Origin: Amycolatopsis coloradensis
GTDB lineage: Bacteria; Actinomycetota; Actinomycetes; Mycobacteriales; Pseudonocardiaceae
NCBI RefSeq assembly: GCF_001953865.1
Contig: NZ_MQUQ01000015.1
Coordinates: 418,026 to 482,025 of the forward strand
Length of the DNA: 64,000 bases
Direction: 5' to 3'
Shown: piece after piece, positions 16,573 through 24,963 of the stretch
Numbering within the stretch: the stretch's first letter is position 1
Layout of the letters: every line of letters begins with the position of its first letter
Position numbers and translations under genes: made by a program
Notes under the pieces: model-generated
What the model was told of the DNA's origin: nothing
Seen by the model: only the letters and a program-made list of their open reading frames with translations
Database searches by the model: none

Positions 16573-17169
16573 ATGGCACGTGTACAACGCGCTCGTATCC
16601 GGACGGCGGGGCTTCAGCCCGCGCAGATCCTCGCCGGGCTGGCGGGCCTGGCCTTCCTGGTGTTCGGGATCGTGGGATTCACCAGGACCGGGTTCGCCGA
16701 TTTCGTCGGCCGGAACGACGCGACCGTTCTCGGGTTCTCCGTGAACCCCCTCTACAACCTCGGTTTCGTCCTGCTGGGCGCGATCGGCCTGCTGCTGACC
16801 TTCGGCTCAGGCCGGTCCAGGGTGTTCGGTCTCCTGACGTTCGCCGCCTTCGGGGCGCTGTTCGTCTGGGGTCTCATGATCACCGGGACCGTTTCGACGA
16901 ACCCGGTCTCGCAGGCGGGTAACCCGTTCAACCTCAACGGACCGGACAACTGGCTGCACCTCGGCCTCGCCGCGCTCGGTCTGCTGATCGCGTTCCTTCC
17001 CGCGCGGCACAAGGTGCTGCTGCCGGAGGACGAAGAGGAAACCGTGGTGGCGGACCGGGCCGACAGCGCCACGGTCGTCGAGCCCGTTCCCGACACTTCG
17101 CGACGGCCGAAGCATGAAAAAAGCCCGGCCGTCGCTCGAGAAGAACGACCACCGGGCCTCGCCCGCTAG
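16573..17169 (+). CDS. DUF4383 membrane protein
   Basis: The protein (198 aa) has four predicted membrane helices (about 18-40, 58-80, 85-110, 133-150) and the DUF4383 pattern 'NPLYNLGFVLLGAIGLLL' followed by 'DNWLHLGLAALGLL'. The start ATG at 16573 follows ggcggagca. The last ~20 codons (ending RPPGLAR) coincide with the rho-independent terminator of the convergent lipoprotein gene, which explains their unusual composition. Function is unknown. Confidence 0.85.
   Translation: MARVQRARIRTAGLQPAQILAGLAGLAFLVFGIVGFTRTGFADFVGRNDATVLGFSVNPLYNLGFVLLGAIGLLLTFGSGRSRVFGLLTFAAFGALFVWGLMITGTVSTNPVSQAGNPFNLNGPDNWLHLGLAALGLLIAFLPARHKVLLPEDEEETVVADRADSATVVEPVPDTSRRPKHEKSPAVAREERPPGLAR
17117..17157 (-). 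terminator. rho-independent terminator of the lipoprotein gene
   Basis: Read on the minus strand, gcccgg...ccgggc closes a stem of about 14 pairs with one G-G mismatch and is followed directly by six T. It lies within the coding end of the DUF4383 gene, 22 bp past the stop of the lipoprotein gene. Confidence 0.8.
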
Positions 17170-17178
17170 ATCAGCGGT

Positions 17179-18171
17179 TCAGTGACCGTATTCGGTTCCG
17201 CCGGACTCGGCGGGGGCGCCGCTCTCCTTCTGGGGGGCGGCGTTCCCGCTCTTGGCCGCCTTGTCCTTCACCGGCGCGGTGCTCTTGCAGCCCGCGGGCT
17301 CGATGACGAACCAGGTGCCGCCGACGCCGTGGCCGTTCGCCTCACCGGCGTCAGCGTCCTTGGCGTAGCGGTAGACGGCCCAGCCGCCGACGGTGACCTG
17401 AGTGGTGCCGTCCGCTCGCTTCACGGTGCCGAGCAGCTTCCGTTCGATGCCTTCGAGTTGGACGTCGCCCTCGGCGAGCACCGGCGGCCAGGTCTTGGCG
17501 CAGTCACCATTACAGGTCGGCTGCCTCTTTTTCTTGTCCTTGGTGAACATATAGAGGGTGAAGCCCTCCTTGTCCACAATGGCCGGTCCGATGCCATCGA
17601 CGTTGCTCGTGACCAGCTTCGTCGCGCCGTCCTTCTGCTCGACCGGAGCTTCCTTGGCGGCCTGGCCCGCCTTGCCGCCCTTGGTGTTCGCGGCGTACCA
17701 GGTGCTGCCGACGCCCTGCCCCTTCGTCTCACCCGCCTTGGCGTCCTTGGCGTAGCGGTAAAGCGCCCAGCCACCGACGGTGACCTGCTTGCGGCCGTCG
17801 GCGCGGGTCAGCTCGCCGACCAGGGCCTGGTCCACACCTTCGATCCGCACCTCGCCGTCGGCGAGCACCGGCGGCCACGCCTTCGCGCAGTCACCGTCGC
17901 AAGTGGACTTCGGCGGCTTCGCGCTGTCCTTGTCGAAGCGGTACAAGGTGAACCCGTCCTTGTCGACGAGCACCTGACCGAGATCCCCGGCTTCGGCCAC
18001 GGCGACCTTGGTCTCACCCTTGGCGGCGGGAGCGTTTCCGCCCGCCCCGGCCACCGCGGCGGCGGGAGCGACGGCGGGCGCCGCCGTCTCAGTGCCGCCG
18101 GAGCAGGCTGACAGCGCAACCAGGCCTACGGCCGCGGACGCCGCTGCGACGACGAAACGCTTGCGAAGCAT
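17179..18171 (-). CDS. SCO0930-type lipoprotein with two secreted-repeat (Lipoprotein_15) units
   Basis: The protein (330 aa) has a lipobox, LSAC, near residue 20. Two homologous halves follow, each with a 'G-TLY-F-KD', 'C-GDCAK-WPPVL' and 'TVGGW-YRYAKDA-AGE' series (about residues 73-165 and 200-300). This is the COG4315/PF03640 repeat. Such lipoproteins are surface-exposed, and their function is poorly known; links to redox or metal binding are speculative. Each half has a conserved Cys pair (C-x3-C) that could form a disulfide. The gene ends in the strong terminator at 17117-17157. Confidence 0.88.
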   Translation of the reverse strand: MLRKRFVVAAASAAVGLVALSACSGGTETAAPAVAPAAAVAGAGGNAPAAKGETKVAVAEAGDLGQVLVDKDGFTLYRFDKDSAKPPKSTCDGDCAKAWPPVLADGEVRIEGVDQALVGELTRADGRKQVTVGGWALYRYAKDAKAGETKGQGVGSTWYAANTKGGKAGQAAKEAPVEQKDGATKLVTSNVDGIGPAIVDKEGFTLYMFTKDKKKRQPTCNGDCAKTWPPVLAEGDVQLEGIERKLLGTVKRADGTTQVTVGGWAVYRYAKDADAGEANGHGVGGTWFVIEPAGCKSTAPVKDKAAKSGNAAPQKESGAPAESGGTEYGH

Positions 18172-18253
18172 GGGATTTCTCCTTGTTCGTAGGGGTTCCG
18201 CGGCTTGGCGCGGTGAGCTTGTACCCCCTACACGGGCCCCTCGCGGGACCGGT

Positions 18254-19627
18254 TCAAGAAGTGCGCGGATTTTCTTCGCAGGACTCCAGTGCGGCGTCCG
18301 TGAGCGTCCCGGCCGAACCGGTGTAGTGCGTGGGATCCAGCAGGTCGGCGAGCGATTCCGCGGAGAGCACCCCGGTTATCTCCGGCAGATCGGAAAGAAC
18401 GTCGCCGAGGGCTCTGCCCTGCTCCAGCGCGAGTTTGGACGCGTGGCCGAGGACCTCCTTGGCCCGCGCCTTGCCCAGCAGCGGGGCAAGCGCGGTCGAG
18501 AGCCGCTCGGAGACGATCTGACCGTGCGTGAGGCCGAGGTTCGCACGCATGCGGCCGTCGTTGACGACCAGGCCGCGGGCGAGTTCGGCCGCCGTGTGCG
18601 CGGCGCCGCCGGTCAGGCGCAGGCATTCGCGCAGCAACTGCCACTCGGCGTGCCACGCGCCCGCCGAACGTTCGTCCTCGGAGACCATGGCCTGGGTGAC
18701 GCCGGTGGCCAGCACCGGGACCTGGAGGGCGGCCGAACGGATCAGCGTCGCCAGCACCGGATTGCGTTTGTGCGGCATCGCCGAGGAACCGCCACGGCCC
18801 TCACCCGCGGGCTCGGTGACCTCGCCGACCTCGGTCCGCGTCAGGAACTGCACGTCGACCGCGATCTTGCCGAGGGCGGCGGCGGTGAAGGCGAGGGCGG
18901 CCGCGAGGTCGGCGGTCGGTGTACGGAGGGTGTGCCAGGGGAGCGTGGTCTCGGCGAGACCGGTCTCTTCGGCGAAGGCCGACTGCAACCGCTGGGGATA
19001 GCCGTCGGGCAGCTGGGCGAGCCGCGCGTACTCGGCGTACGCGGCTCGTGTGCCGGCCGCGCCACCGAGCGAGACCGGCAGGACGACACGCTTCAGCCTG
19101 TCGAGCGCGTCGAGCGTCAGCTGTCGCCAGCCCGCCGCCTTGAGCCCGAACGTGGTCGGTACGGCATGGGCGGTGAGGGTGCGGCCGGGCATGACCGTGT
19201 CGCGGTGCGCGCGGGCGAGCTCCCGCAGCGCCTCCGCCGTCGTCTCGAGGTCGGCCGTGAGGAGGTCCCGTGTCCGGGCGGCGACCAGCATCATCGCGGT
19301 GTCGAAGATGTCCTGGCTGGTGGAGCCGCGATGTACGTACTCCGTGTCAGCCGCCTCGGTCAGTTCCTTGATCAGCCCCACGACCGGGTTCGCCGTTTCC
19401 CGCGCCGCCCTCGCCAACGCGACCACGTCGATCTCGGCCGTCGCGGCGGCCTCGGTGATCGCTTCGGCGGCGGCCCGCGGGATCAGCCCGGTGCGGGCCT
19501 GCGCCCTGGCCAGCGCGGCCTCCGTGTCGAGCAAGGCCCGCACCCACGCGAAATCACCCGTCGCCGCCTCGGCGGGCGTACCCGCGCGGACCGGGGAGAG
19601 GAGGCCGGAATCGGGATCGGCGTTCAT
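18254..19627 (-). CDS. pcaB: 3-carboxy-cis,cis-muconate cycloisomerase / fumarase-superfamily lyase
   Basis: The protein (457 aa) contains the superfamily signature GSSAMPHKRNP near residue 280, 'YVHRGSTSQDIFDTAMML' near 100 and 'TLTAHAVPTTFGLKAAGW' near 155. All are close to PcaB, which cyclises 3-carboxymuconate in the protocatechuate branch of the beta-ketoadipate pathway. The length and the HRGSTSQD motif favour PcaB over adenylosuccinate lyase. The other pca genes are not in this window next to it. The downstream end lies 80 bp from the lipoprotein promoter, and the DinB gene starts 26 bp upstream. Confidence 0.83.
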   Translation of the reverse strand: MNADPDSGLLSPVRAGTPAEAATGDFAWVRALLDTEAALARAQARTGLIPRAAAEAITEAAATAEIDVVALARAARETANPVVGLIKELTEAADTEYVHRGSTSQDIFDTAMMLVAARTRDLLTADLETTAEALRELARAHRDTVMPGRTLTAHAVPTTFGLKAAGWRQLTLDALDRLKRVVLPVSLGGAAGTRAAYAEYARLAQLPDGYPQRLQSAFAEETGLAETTLPWHTLRTPTADLAAALAFTAAALGKIAVDVQFLTRTEVGEVTEPAGEGRGGSSAMPHKRNPVLATLIRSAALQVPVLATGVTQAMVSEDERSAGAWHAEWQLLRECLRLTGGAAHTAAELARGLVVNDGRMRANLGLTHGQIVSERLSTALAPLLGKARAKEVLGHASKLALEQGRALGDVLSDLPEITGVLSAESLADLLDPTHYTGSAGTLTDAALESCEENPRTS

Positions 19628-19652
19628 CGGCCCAGCATCGCACTCTCGTCGT

Positions 19653-20192
19653 TCAGTGGCCGGTCCTCCCGTCGATACGCTCGCGCAGCAGGTCGGCGTG
19701 GCCGTCGTGGCGCGCGTACTCGGCGATGTGATGGGTCAGCAACCAGCGAAGTGAGAAGGGCTCACCGTTGCCGTGGGTCCGGCCCAAGTCATCGAGCGAG
19801 GCGGCCGCCACGATCTCCCTCGACCACGCACACTCTTCGCGCCATGCCGCCCAAGCCGCCTCGACGTCACCTTCGGTGTCTTCGAAGTCCTGCTCCGGAC
19901 GCTCGTCGGAGTAATAAAGCATCGGAACGTCCTCACCCGCGAACTGGATGCGGAACCACCAGCGCTCGACACCCGTCAGGTGCCTGAGCAGCCCGTGCAG
20001 CGACAGGGTCGACGGATCGACCGGCCGCAGCGCCAACTGCTCCGGCGTCAGACCCTGGCACTTCAGCTCGAAGGTGTGGCGATGCCAGTCGAGCGTGGAC
20101 GTCAGGATCTCGCGCTCGCTCCCCACCCGCGGCGGCTCCGGCCGGTCACCGGACCACTTGGGCGAGTAGTTCTCCTCGGGGATCGTGTCCAT
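19653..20192 (-). CDS. DinB/DUF664-family protein (mycothiol-dependent transferase-like)
   Basis: The protein (179 aa) has the DinB-like four-helix arrangement with the His ligands expected for a divalent metal: 'LSLHGLLRHLTGVERWWF' near 65 and 'LLTHHIAEYARHDGHADLLRE' near the C-terminus. The latter is the DUF664 signature found in mycothiol S-transferase-like proteins of actinomycetes. The ATG at 20192 (MDTIPEENYSPKW) was selected because the domain begins soon after. The gene is upstream of and close to pcaB on the same strand and may be co-transcribed with it. Confidence 0.82.
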   Translation of the reverse strand: MDTIPEENYSPKWSGDRPEPPRVGSEREILTSTLDWHRHTFELKCQGLTPEQLALRPVDPSTLSLHGLLRHLTGVERWWFRIQFAGEDVPMLYYSDERPEQDFEDTEGDVEAAWAAWREECAWSREIVAAASLDDLGRTHGNGEPFSLRWLLTHHIAEYARHDGHADLLRERIDGRTGH

Positions 20193-20290
20193 GCTCCGAC
20201 CATCGCAGAGACCCCCGACAATTCCGTGGCGCTCCGGCGGCGGCCCCGCCATCCTGGTGGTCGGCGGCGATCTACTAGACTCGTCGACAT

Positions 20291-20363
20291 GGGCCGTTAG
20301 CTCAATTGGTAGAGCTGCGGACTTTTAATCCGTAGGTTCTGGGTTCGAGCCCCAGGCGGCCCA
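20291..20363 (+). tRNA. tRNA-Lys (anticodon TTT)
   Basis: The 73-nt cloverleaf has acceptor gggccgt pairing with gcggccc, D-loop agctcaattggtagagc, anticodon stem/loop gcggacttttaatccgt (anticodon ttt) and T-arm ctgggttcgagccccag. No CCA is encoded. The 3' half from 20322 is duplicated at 24957-25000, making this the attachment site of an integrated element. Confidence 0.95.
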
Positions 20364-20365
20364 CT
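20322..20365 (+). repeat. attL (3' half of tRNA-Lys)
   Basis: The 44-bp repeat starts cttttaatccg in the anticodon loop and ends cggcccact just after the tRNA. It is identical to 24957-25000. Confidence 0.92.
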
Positions 20366-20805
20366 TCAGCACCCCGTTTGAACTGCGAAAACGGCGGATT
20401 TTGTGATCTTCGCGCAGGTTCGAGAAATCCGCGTGGCCCGTTGTATGTCCAAGGTCACCAGCTTGCGTGCCGGGTCTGGTTACCAGCTTAGGTCAACTGA
20501 GCCATCGGCAGCGGCCAGCTCTCGCCGCGACTAAAGGGAAAGCGCTGGTCAGCGGCGAGTGGCCGGTGTCTGCTCACCGTCCTCTCCCGCGTCTGTCTTC
20601 GCCGAGCTTGGTGTGTCCGCGCGTGTGGCCGGGCACTGTCAAAGGATGCCGGACCGTCACCCGGCTGAGCACAACGTGAGCAATGGAGCCCAATCGGAGA
20701 CTGCAGCTCCGCGCCGCGGCAGCCACGTGCTCCTGTTTTCCCAGCTCACGGCCGATATTTGATCGTCAGCGAAGGGACGAACCCGCGGATTTGCAGTCTG
20801 CGGGG
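20366..20805. other. left end of the island, no supported gene
   Basis: Apart from the weak hairpin after the tRNA, I see no gene. Short frames exist on both strands but none has a ribosome-binding site or recognisable product. attP-arm or integrase-binding sites may lie here. Confidence 0.4.
20374..20404 (+). terminator. weak terminator-like hairpin after tRNA-Lys
   Basis: ccgttt (20374-20379) pairs with aaacgg (20389-20394) and is followed by cggatttt. It is a modest stem but sits in the right place to end the tRNA transcript. Confidence 0.4.
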
Positions 20806-21780
20806 TCAGGCTTTCGAGGTAGTTGCTGACCTGCGTGGACATCGGGCGGCACTGCCCGCCACGCGTCGGCCACGGATCGGGAGCCGGCTCCGGTGAACGC
20901 GGCTCGACGGTGTCGCGAACAGGAACGCGCCGATCCTCTCGGCGGCCTGGCGGCGGGTGCTGGGGTAGAGCGAGATGTAGTAGTCGGCGGTGAACGACAT
21001 TGAGGTGTGTCCGAGCATCTCCTGGACGCTCTTGAGATCGTTACCGGCGGCCAGGGACAGTGAGGCCGCGCCATGACGGAGATCGTGCAGCCGGATCGGT
21101 GGCAAGGCTGTGCGCTCGGCCAGCAGGTCCTCGAACTCGTGGGTGAACAGGTCGCGTCGGCATGGCATCCCCGTGGGGGTGGTGAACAGATACCGTTCGC
21201 CCCCTGGCTCAGGGGTGAGTCCAGCTTGGGCCGTGAGGTAGCGCCGCACCAAGCCGGTGGTGACATGGTCAAGAGCGATGGTCCGTGTGCTGCGCCGGCT
21301 CTTCAGCTTCCCGTCGTCGTCCGTCCGTTCATCGGGATCCGGCCTGGTGACGACGAACAGCTCGTTGTGCCGCAGATCCACGTCGACCTCGCGCAAGGCG
21401 GCGGCTTCGCTACGGCGCAGGCCGGTGACGGCCACGAGGTGGTAATACAGGTAGCGCTTGTGTTCGGCGATGGCCTTGAGGAACTCGATCGTCTGCTCTC
21501 GCGTCCACACGCACACTGGTCCCGGACGCCATCCGGTTGCTCGCCAGCGCGCCACGCGCTCCTCGGTTCACACATATGGTCGCGGCGGCACCGCTTCCGG
21601 GAGGTCGATTTCCCGGCCACGTGCAGGGTTGTGTGCCAGAAGTCCTTGACCCACCGCGGCGGTCAGCGCGGAACTCAATGTCGCCCGGACCCGCCTCACC
21701 GTCGCCGGGGCCAGCCGTCCATGCCGGGACCCGTTCCCAGCCGCGATCGCGGTGAATGCCTTCTGCACGTCGCTCACGCA
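20806..21780 (-). pseudogene. tyrosine-type site-specific integrase, 5'-truncated with an in-frame stop
   Basis: The catalytic domain is intact: Arg in 'TGLRRSEAAAL', 'HDLRHGAAS' (H-x-x-R), 'LGHTSMSFT' (His) and 'ADYYISLY' (Tyr nucleophile). Upstream in the same frame a core-binding segment (VSDVQKAFTAIAAG...NPARGREIDLPE) ends PRPYV, then TGA at 21568-21570, then TEERVARW. Related Streptomyces-type integrases usually read W-T-E-E-R here, so TGG has probably become TGA. The N-terminal arm-binding part (about 100 residues) is missing. Unless the stop is read through, no functional integrase is made. Confidence 0.8.
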
Positions 21781-22232
21781 GCACGTCACTCCCTTCGAAC
21801 TGTCGCCGTCCTCCGGGAGACTTCCGGTCATATCGTCTCTTCTGCGGCCTGTGCCGGCCCCGGGGCGAACGCAGCGCCGGCGTGTCGGACCGGAAACACC
21901 GTTACTGGGACAGACCCATTTGGACCTTCTCCTGGTGGACAGACGTGAACGGAGCTCCCGTGGAAGCATGCTCACGTTGGGTCTCACGAAGCGACGATGA
22001 CCTCGGCTGAGCTCAGCGTCACCTTCGCAGTCGCGGTCGTTCGCGCACCGGCAATGGTCTGCCTCGAAGGACGGAATTCGAAGAGCAAGTGGCCGCGCGA
22101 AGTGGCTATCTCGCCGCCTGCGAGCCATGGCCGAGGAGCTCTTAAGCATCAGCTGGACGGTTGAAGCCGGATATCACTCCGAGTACGGTGCCGAGTGTGC
22201 ATTGTGACCAGGGGGCGGCTGGGTCGCGCTTG
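21781..22232. other. intergenic part of the island between integrase relic and toxin operon
   Basis: No supported gene is seen. The missing N-terminal part of the integrase should lie here on the minus strand, but it cannot be recognised, consistent with deletion. The promoter of the plus-strand operon is probably close to 22150-22230. Confidence 0.4.
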
Positions 22233-22586
22233 GTGACAGTGGCGCGGCAGGTGTGGGCTGGGAGCCGTGGCCCTGGTGACTTCATGGACACGTTCGCCGG
22301 AACGATGGTCTTCGCGCAGCGTCCGGAACGGCCCGCGTTGCTGGTGTCTGACCTCGGTGACCAGGGGCGCTGGATGGTCGCGTTTTCGACTGTCGAACGC
22401 TTGGCCGCCTATGCGGGTGAATGTGACTACTTCTCGACGACGGGCGCGGATCTGCTGGAACTGATCCCGCCGGGTGTCGGTCTCATGGTGGATCCCTGGG
22501 ATGAGCATCGGTTTCCGGTCTTGTCTCGGATGGGGACGCCGGATGTGGTCGCGCGGGCCTGGTCGCGGATGTTCGCAGCGCGGTAG
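22233..22586 (+). CDS. SseB-like protein, first gene of the T7SS toxin operon
   Basis: The product of about 117 residues has a stretch typical of actinobacterial SseB N-terminal-domain proteins: 'FSTVERLAAYAGECDYFSTT' and 'GADLLELIPPGVGLMVDP'. Such proteins often accompany type VII secretion genes in actinomycetes. A GTG at 22233 was chosen, but the start is uncertain: the frame is open to a TTG at 22161, and another GTG lies at 22239. It begins the plus-strand operon that continues with the small T7SS-like gene 55 bp downstream. Its role (chaperone or partner of the toxin) is inferred from position only. Confidence 0.65.
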   Translation: MTVARQVWAGSRGPGDFMDTFAGTMVFAQRPERPALLVSDLGDQGRWMVAFSTVERLAAYAGECDYFSTTGADLLELIPPGVGLMVDPWDEHRFPVLSRMGTPDVVARAWSRMFAAR

Positions 22587-22641
22587 GCAGCGCGACCGCC
22601 TGATCGGCACAAGGTAAGCGCTGGTGGAGGGGGAATGAAAG

Positions 22642-22986
22642 GTGGATGGTCCAGGGTTCCATGTCGAGATCGAGGTGCTGGAGGGCGCTTCGAAGAGTAT
22701 GGGCGAGATCGTGCACGACCAGGACAGCTTCGAGTTGCGGGGGTTGTGCGGCGATAACCAGATGTATGGCCACAGTGGTGTCCATGACGCGCTGGCGGAA
22801 TTCTGCGGCCGGTGGAGCGTTGGGCTCGACGCGTTGTCCGACCGTGCCCGCAATCTGGGCGATCTGCTGGGTAAAGCAGCGAAGGCATACCGCGAGGTTG
22901 AGAACACCAACCTCGATGCGTTGAAGGTCGACCCTGGTCTGGATCCGATCACGCCGGATCCGGCGTCGGTAGGGCCGATCCGATGA
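22642..22986 (+). CDS. small T7SS (Esx/ESX-substrate)-like helical protein
   Basis: The protein (114 aa) starts at a GTG about 10 nt after a ggaggggga tract. It is mostly helical and contains 'ALAEFCGRWSVGLDALSDRA', a Trp-centred turn followed by a long helix, as in ESX-1 secretion-associated or WXG100-like partners. Its stop overlaps the start of the toxin gene (ATGA at 22983-22986), so the two are translationally coupled. It is probably the co-secreted partner or targeting factor for the toxin. No enzymatic motif is present. Confidence 0.65.
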   Translation: MDGPGFHVEIEVLEGASKSMGEIVHDQDSFELRGLCGDNQMYGHSGVHDALAEFCGRWSVGLDALSDRARNLGDLLGKAAKAYREVENTNLDALKVDPGLDPITPDPASVGPIR

Positions 22987-24218
22987 CCGCCGAGCTGGGG
23001 CAGACGACCGATCCGAAGGCGCTGGTGCCCGGCAATCCGGACGCGGTGTTCGAGAACGCACAGGTGCTGCATGAGCGGGCACGGGATGCGCGGGCTGCGG
23101 GCGATGCGCTGCAGCGGATCGACACAGGGGCATGGCAGGGCCCCGCGTCGAACCAGTTTTATGAGGATCACCAGACCGAGGTTCCGCGCTGGGGCAACGC
23201 CGGCGATTCCCTGGACAACGCGGCGTCGGCGTTGACCGACTTCGCGCATTGTCTTGCCTGGGCGCAAGGCCAGGCTGCGGAGGCGATCGCCCAGTGGCAG
23301 CAGGGCGACGCCGAGACTCAACAAGCCAAGGAAGCTCACGACAGAGCAGTGGCCGAGGCCGAAGCAAAGACGAGAGCGAACGTGCAACGGGGCGATCCGA
23401 CGGTGGTGCAAGCCTCGCCGTTCACCGACCCGGGCGAAGCGAAGCGCCAGGCGGCCAGGGACATCCTCGGTCGCGCCCGCCGCCAACTGGCCAATGTGGG
23501 CAACCTGACTGCTGACGCACTGCGCTATGAGGCCGCCGTCGCGCCCCAGGACTCTCGGAAACAATCAGATGCGAACTTCTACGGCGGTATGCTGGACAGC
23601 CTCCAAGGCCTTGCCGAAGGCGTATGGGGTGCGATCAGCGACCCGGGCGGCACTGTTGCCGCGATGGCGCACAACATCGCGCATCCGGTGGACACCCTGA
23701 AGTCCATGGTCGCGTGGGACGACTGGGCCAACGGCCGCGGGGACCGCGCCCTGGGCAAGATCACCGCCGACTTCATGATCGCCGCAACCACGCTCGGTGC
23801 CGGCAAACTGATCAAGGATGGTCTCCGAAAACATGGCGACGACGAACCCGGCGCCGGGTCGCACGCGGACGGCGGATCGCCGGATATACCGACGAGTTTC
23901 GCGCCGACCGATGCTTCACGGGTCAGGCAACATCTATCGCGACCTGAACTTGACCCGTTCGAAGCGAACAACGTGATGCTGGACCGGATCGACAAGGCGC
24001 TGGCTGAAGGGAGGTCTCTGTCCGAGGCGCAGACGAACTTCATGCGCCACGAAACAGTTGAAGCGAAACTGATGGACGACGGAATGGGATACGACGAGGC
24101 TCACGCGGAGGCGTTGAAGTCTCATCCGCCAGGTAAGAACTATGATCCTGATGTGATCGATCAGTCACCGGAGTTCGGTCCGTGGTGGCGAAAGATGAAC
24201 GGGTTGGGGCCACGATGA
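22983..24218 (+). CDS. putative T7SS-exported polymorphic toxin
   Basis: The protein (411 aa) has an N-terminal WXG-like helical region with 'TGAWQGPASNQFYEDH' (W51-Q-G) and long heptad-rich helices to about 150. A central linker follows, with a short hydrophobic segment around 265-280. The separate C-terminal domain (318-411) contains 'QTNFMRHETVEAKLM' (H356-E357), 'GYDEAHAEALKSHPPG' and 'NYDPDVIDQSPEFGPWW'. Such a layout (T7SS trafficking N-terminus, variable C-terminus, next gene coupled) is typical of polymorphic toxins. The activity of the C-terminal domain is not recognised. Both ends overlap neighbours by ATGA. Confidence 0.7.
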   Translation: MTAELGQTTDPKALVPGNPDAVFENAQVLHERARDARAAGDALQRIDTGAWQGPASNQFYEDHQTEVPRWGNAGDSLDNAASALTDFAHCLAWAQGQAAEAIAQWQQGDAETQQAKEAHDRAVAEAEAKTRANVQRGDPTVVQASPFTDPGEAKRQAARDILGRARRQLANVGNLTADALRYEAAVAPQDSRKQSDANFYGGMLDSLQGLAEGVWGAISDPGGTVAAMAHNIAHPVDTLKSMVAWDDWANGRGDRALGKITADFMIAATTLGAGKLIKDGLRKHGDDEPGAGSHADGGSPDIPTSFAPTDASRVRQHLSRPELDPFEANNVMLDRIDKALAEGRSLSEAQTNFMRHETVEAKLMDDGMGYDEAHAEALKSHPPGKNYDPDVIDQSPEFGPWWRKMNGLGPR

Positions 24219-24757
24219 GCGTTGTCGACGTCGAGCGACACGGCATCGTCGCGATCAGCGAAGGCGACCATGAAGCGGCGTACCAGGCTGCGGAATGGCT
24301 GCAGTCGTCCCGATCGACGTCAGCCACATCCCGTTCGGTGACGCCCATCCGGATGCATGTCGAAGCGCTGCGCAGGTTCGGTGGACTCACCCCACGCGCC
24401 GTCATCGGCGGGCAGTTCGTTCCAGGCCCAGGCGACCGGACGCAGATCAGCGTCGGCGTGGCAGGTTTCGGACTATTCGACGCCGAAGACGAGCCGACCT
24501 GCCCAAGTAGGCTGTGGAACCAGCCGTTCACCATCGGTCTGCCGAGCGAATTCGCCCGGCCGGTGGCGAGGGCCCTGGGCGAGGGACCTCAACTTCCACC
24601 AGGAATGCTGACGATCGACCGGGCAGGCTTTGATCTGATGAACTCGTCAGAAATGATCTTCGCGCAGACGGTGTCCGTTCTTCAGGCCGTGTTGGTCGCT
24701 CGTCTCGGTGGCGAAGATGTCGACAAGGCGGCCCATGTGGTAATTCACACCTGGTGA
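24215..24757 (+). CDS. putative immunity protein for the upstream toxin
   Basis: This 180-residue soluble protein has no signal peptide, begins at the ATG of an ATGA overlap with the toxin stop, and matches no family I can name. Position immediately after, and translational coupling to, a T7SS toxin candidate is the basis for calling it immunity. It contains 'AVIGGQFVPGPGDRTQIS' and a C-terminal helix 'AQTVSVLQAVLVARLGG'. A second toxin-associated function is possible. Confidence 0.55.
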   Translation: MSVVDVERHGIVAISEGDHEAAYQAAEWLQSSRSTSATSRSVTPIRMHVEALRRFGGLTPRAVIGGQFVPGPGDRTQISVGVAGFGLFDAEDEPTCPSRLWNQPFTIGLPSEFARPVARALGEGPQLPPGMLTIDRAGFDLMNSSEMIFAQTVSVLQAVLVARLGGEDVDKAAHVVIHTW

Positions 24758-24963
24758 ACCCGTTTGTGCAGCCGAATGCCGGAGCTGGCCTCAAGGCCGA
24801 TCTGATGGCCGTTGAGCGCGGCAGGAAGAACGGAGACATAACGGAGCCTAGATCGGCCGTTGGCAAACGCAAAGACGATCTTAAGTGCGAAGAAAGCGCA
24901 GGTAGAAGGCTAGAAGACTGGGCTCGGTTCAAGATCACCGCCATCGAACCCGTGGGCTTTTAA
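24754..24963 (+). CDS. possible small protein at the end of the toxin operon
   Basis: A GTG at 24754 overlaps the stop of the immunity gene (GTGA), and a 69-codon frame runs to a TAA that lies inside attR (24961-24963). The product is basic and unlike known families. The coupling supports translation, but the low coding character and the stop inside the tRNA-derived repeat argue that the frame may be fortuitous or truncated by integration. Confidence 0.3.
   Translation: MNPFVQPNAGAGLKADLMAVERGRKNGDITEPRSAVGKRKDDLKCEESAGRRLEDWARFKITAIEPVGF

Noticed and set aside
18008..19987. Long plus-strand frame across the lipoprotein, pcaB and DinB genes
   Set aside because: It runs antisense through three genes that each have family signatures.
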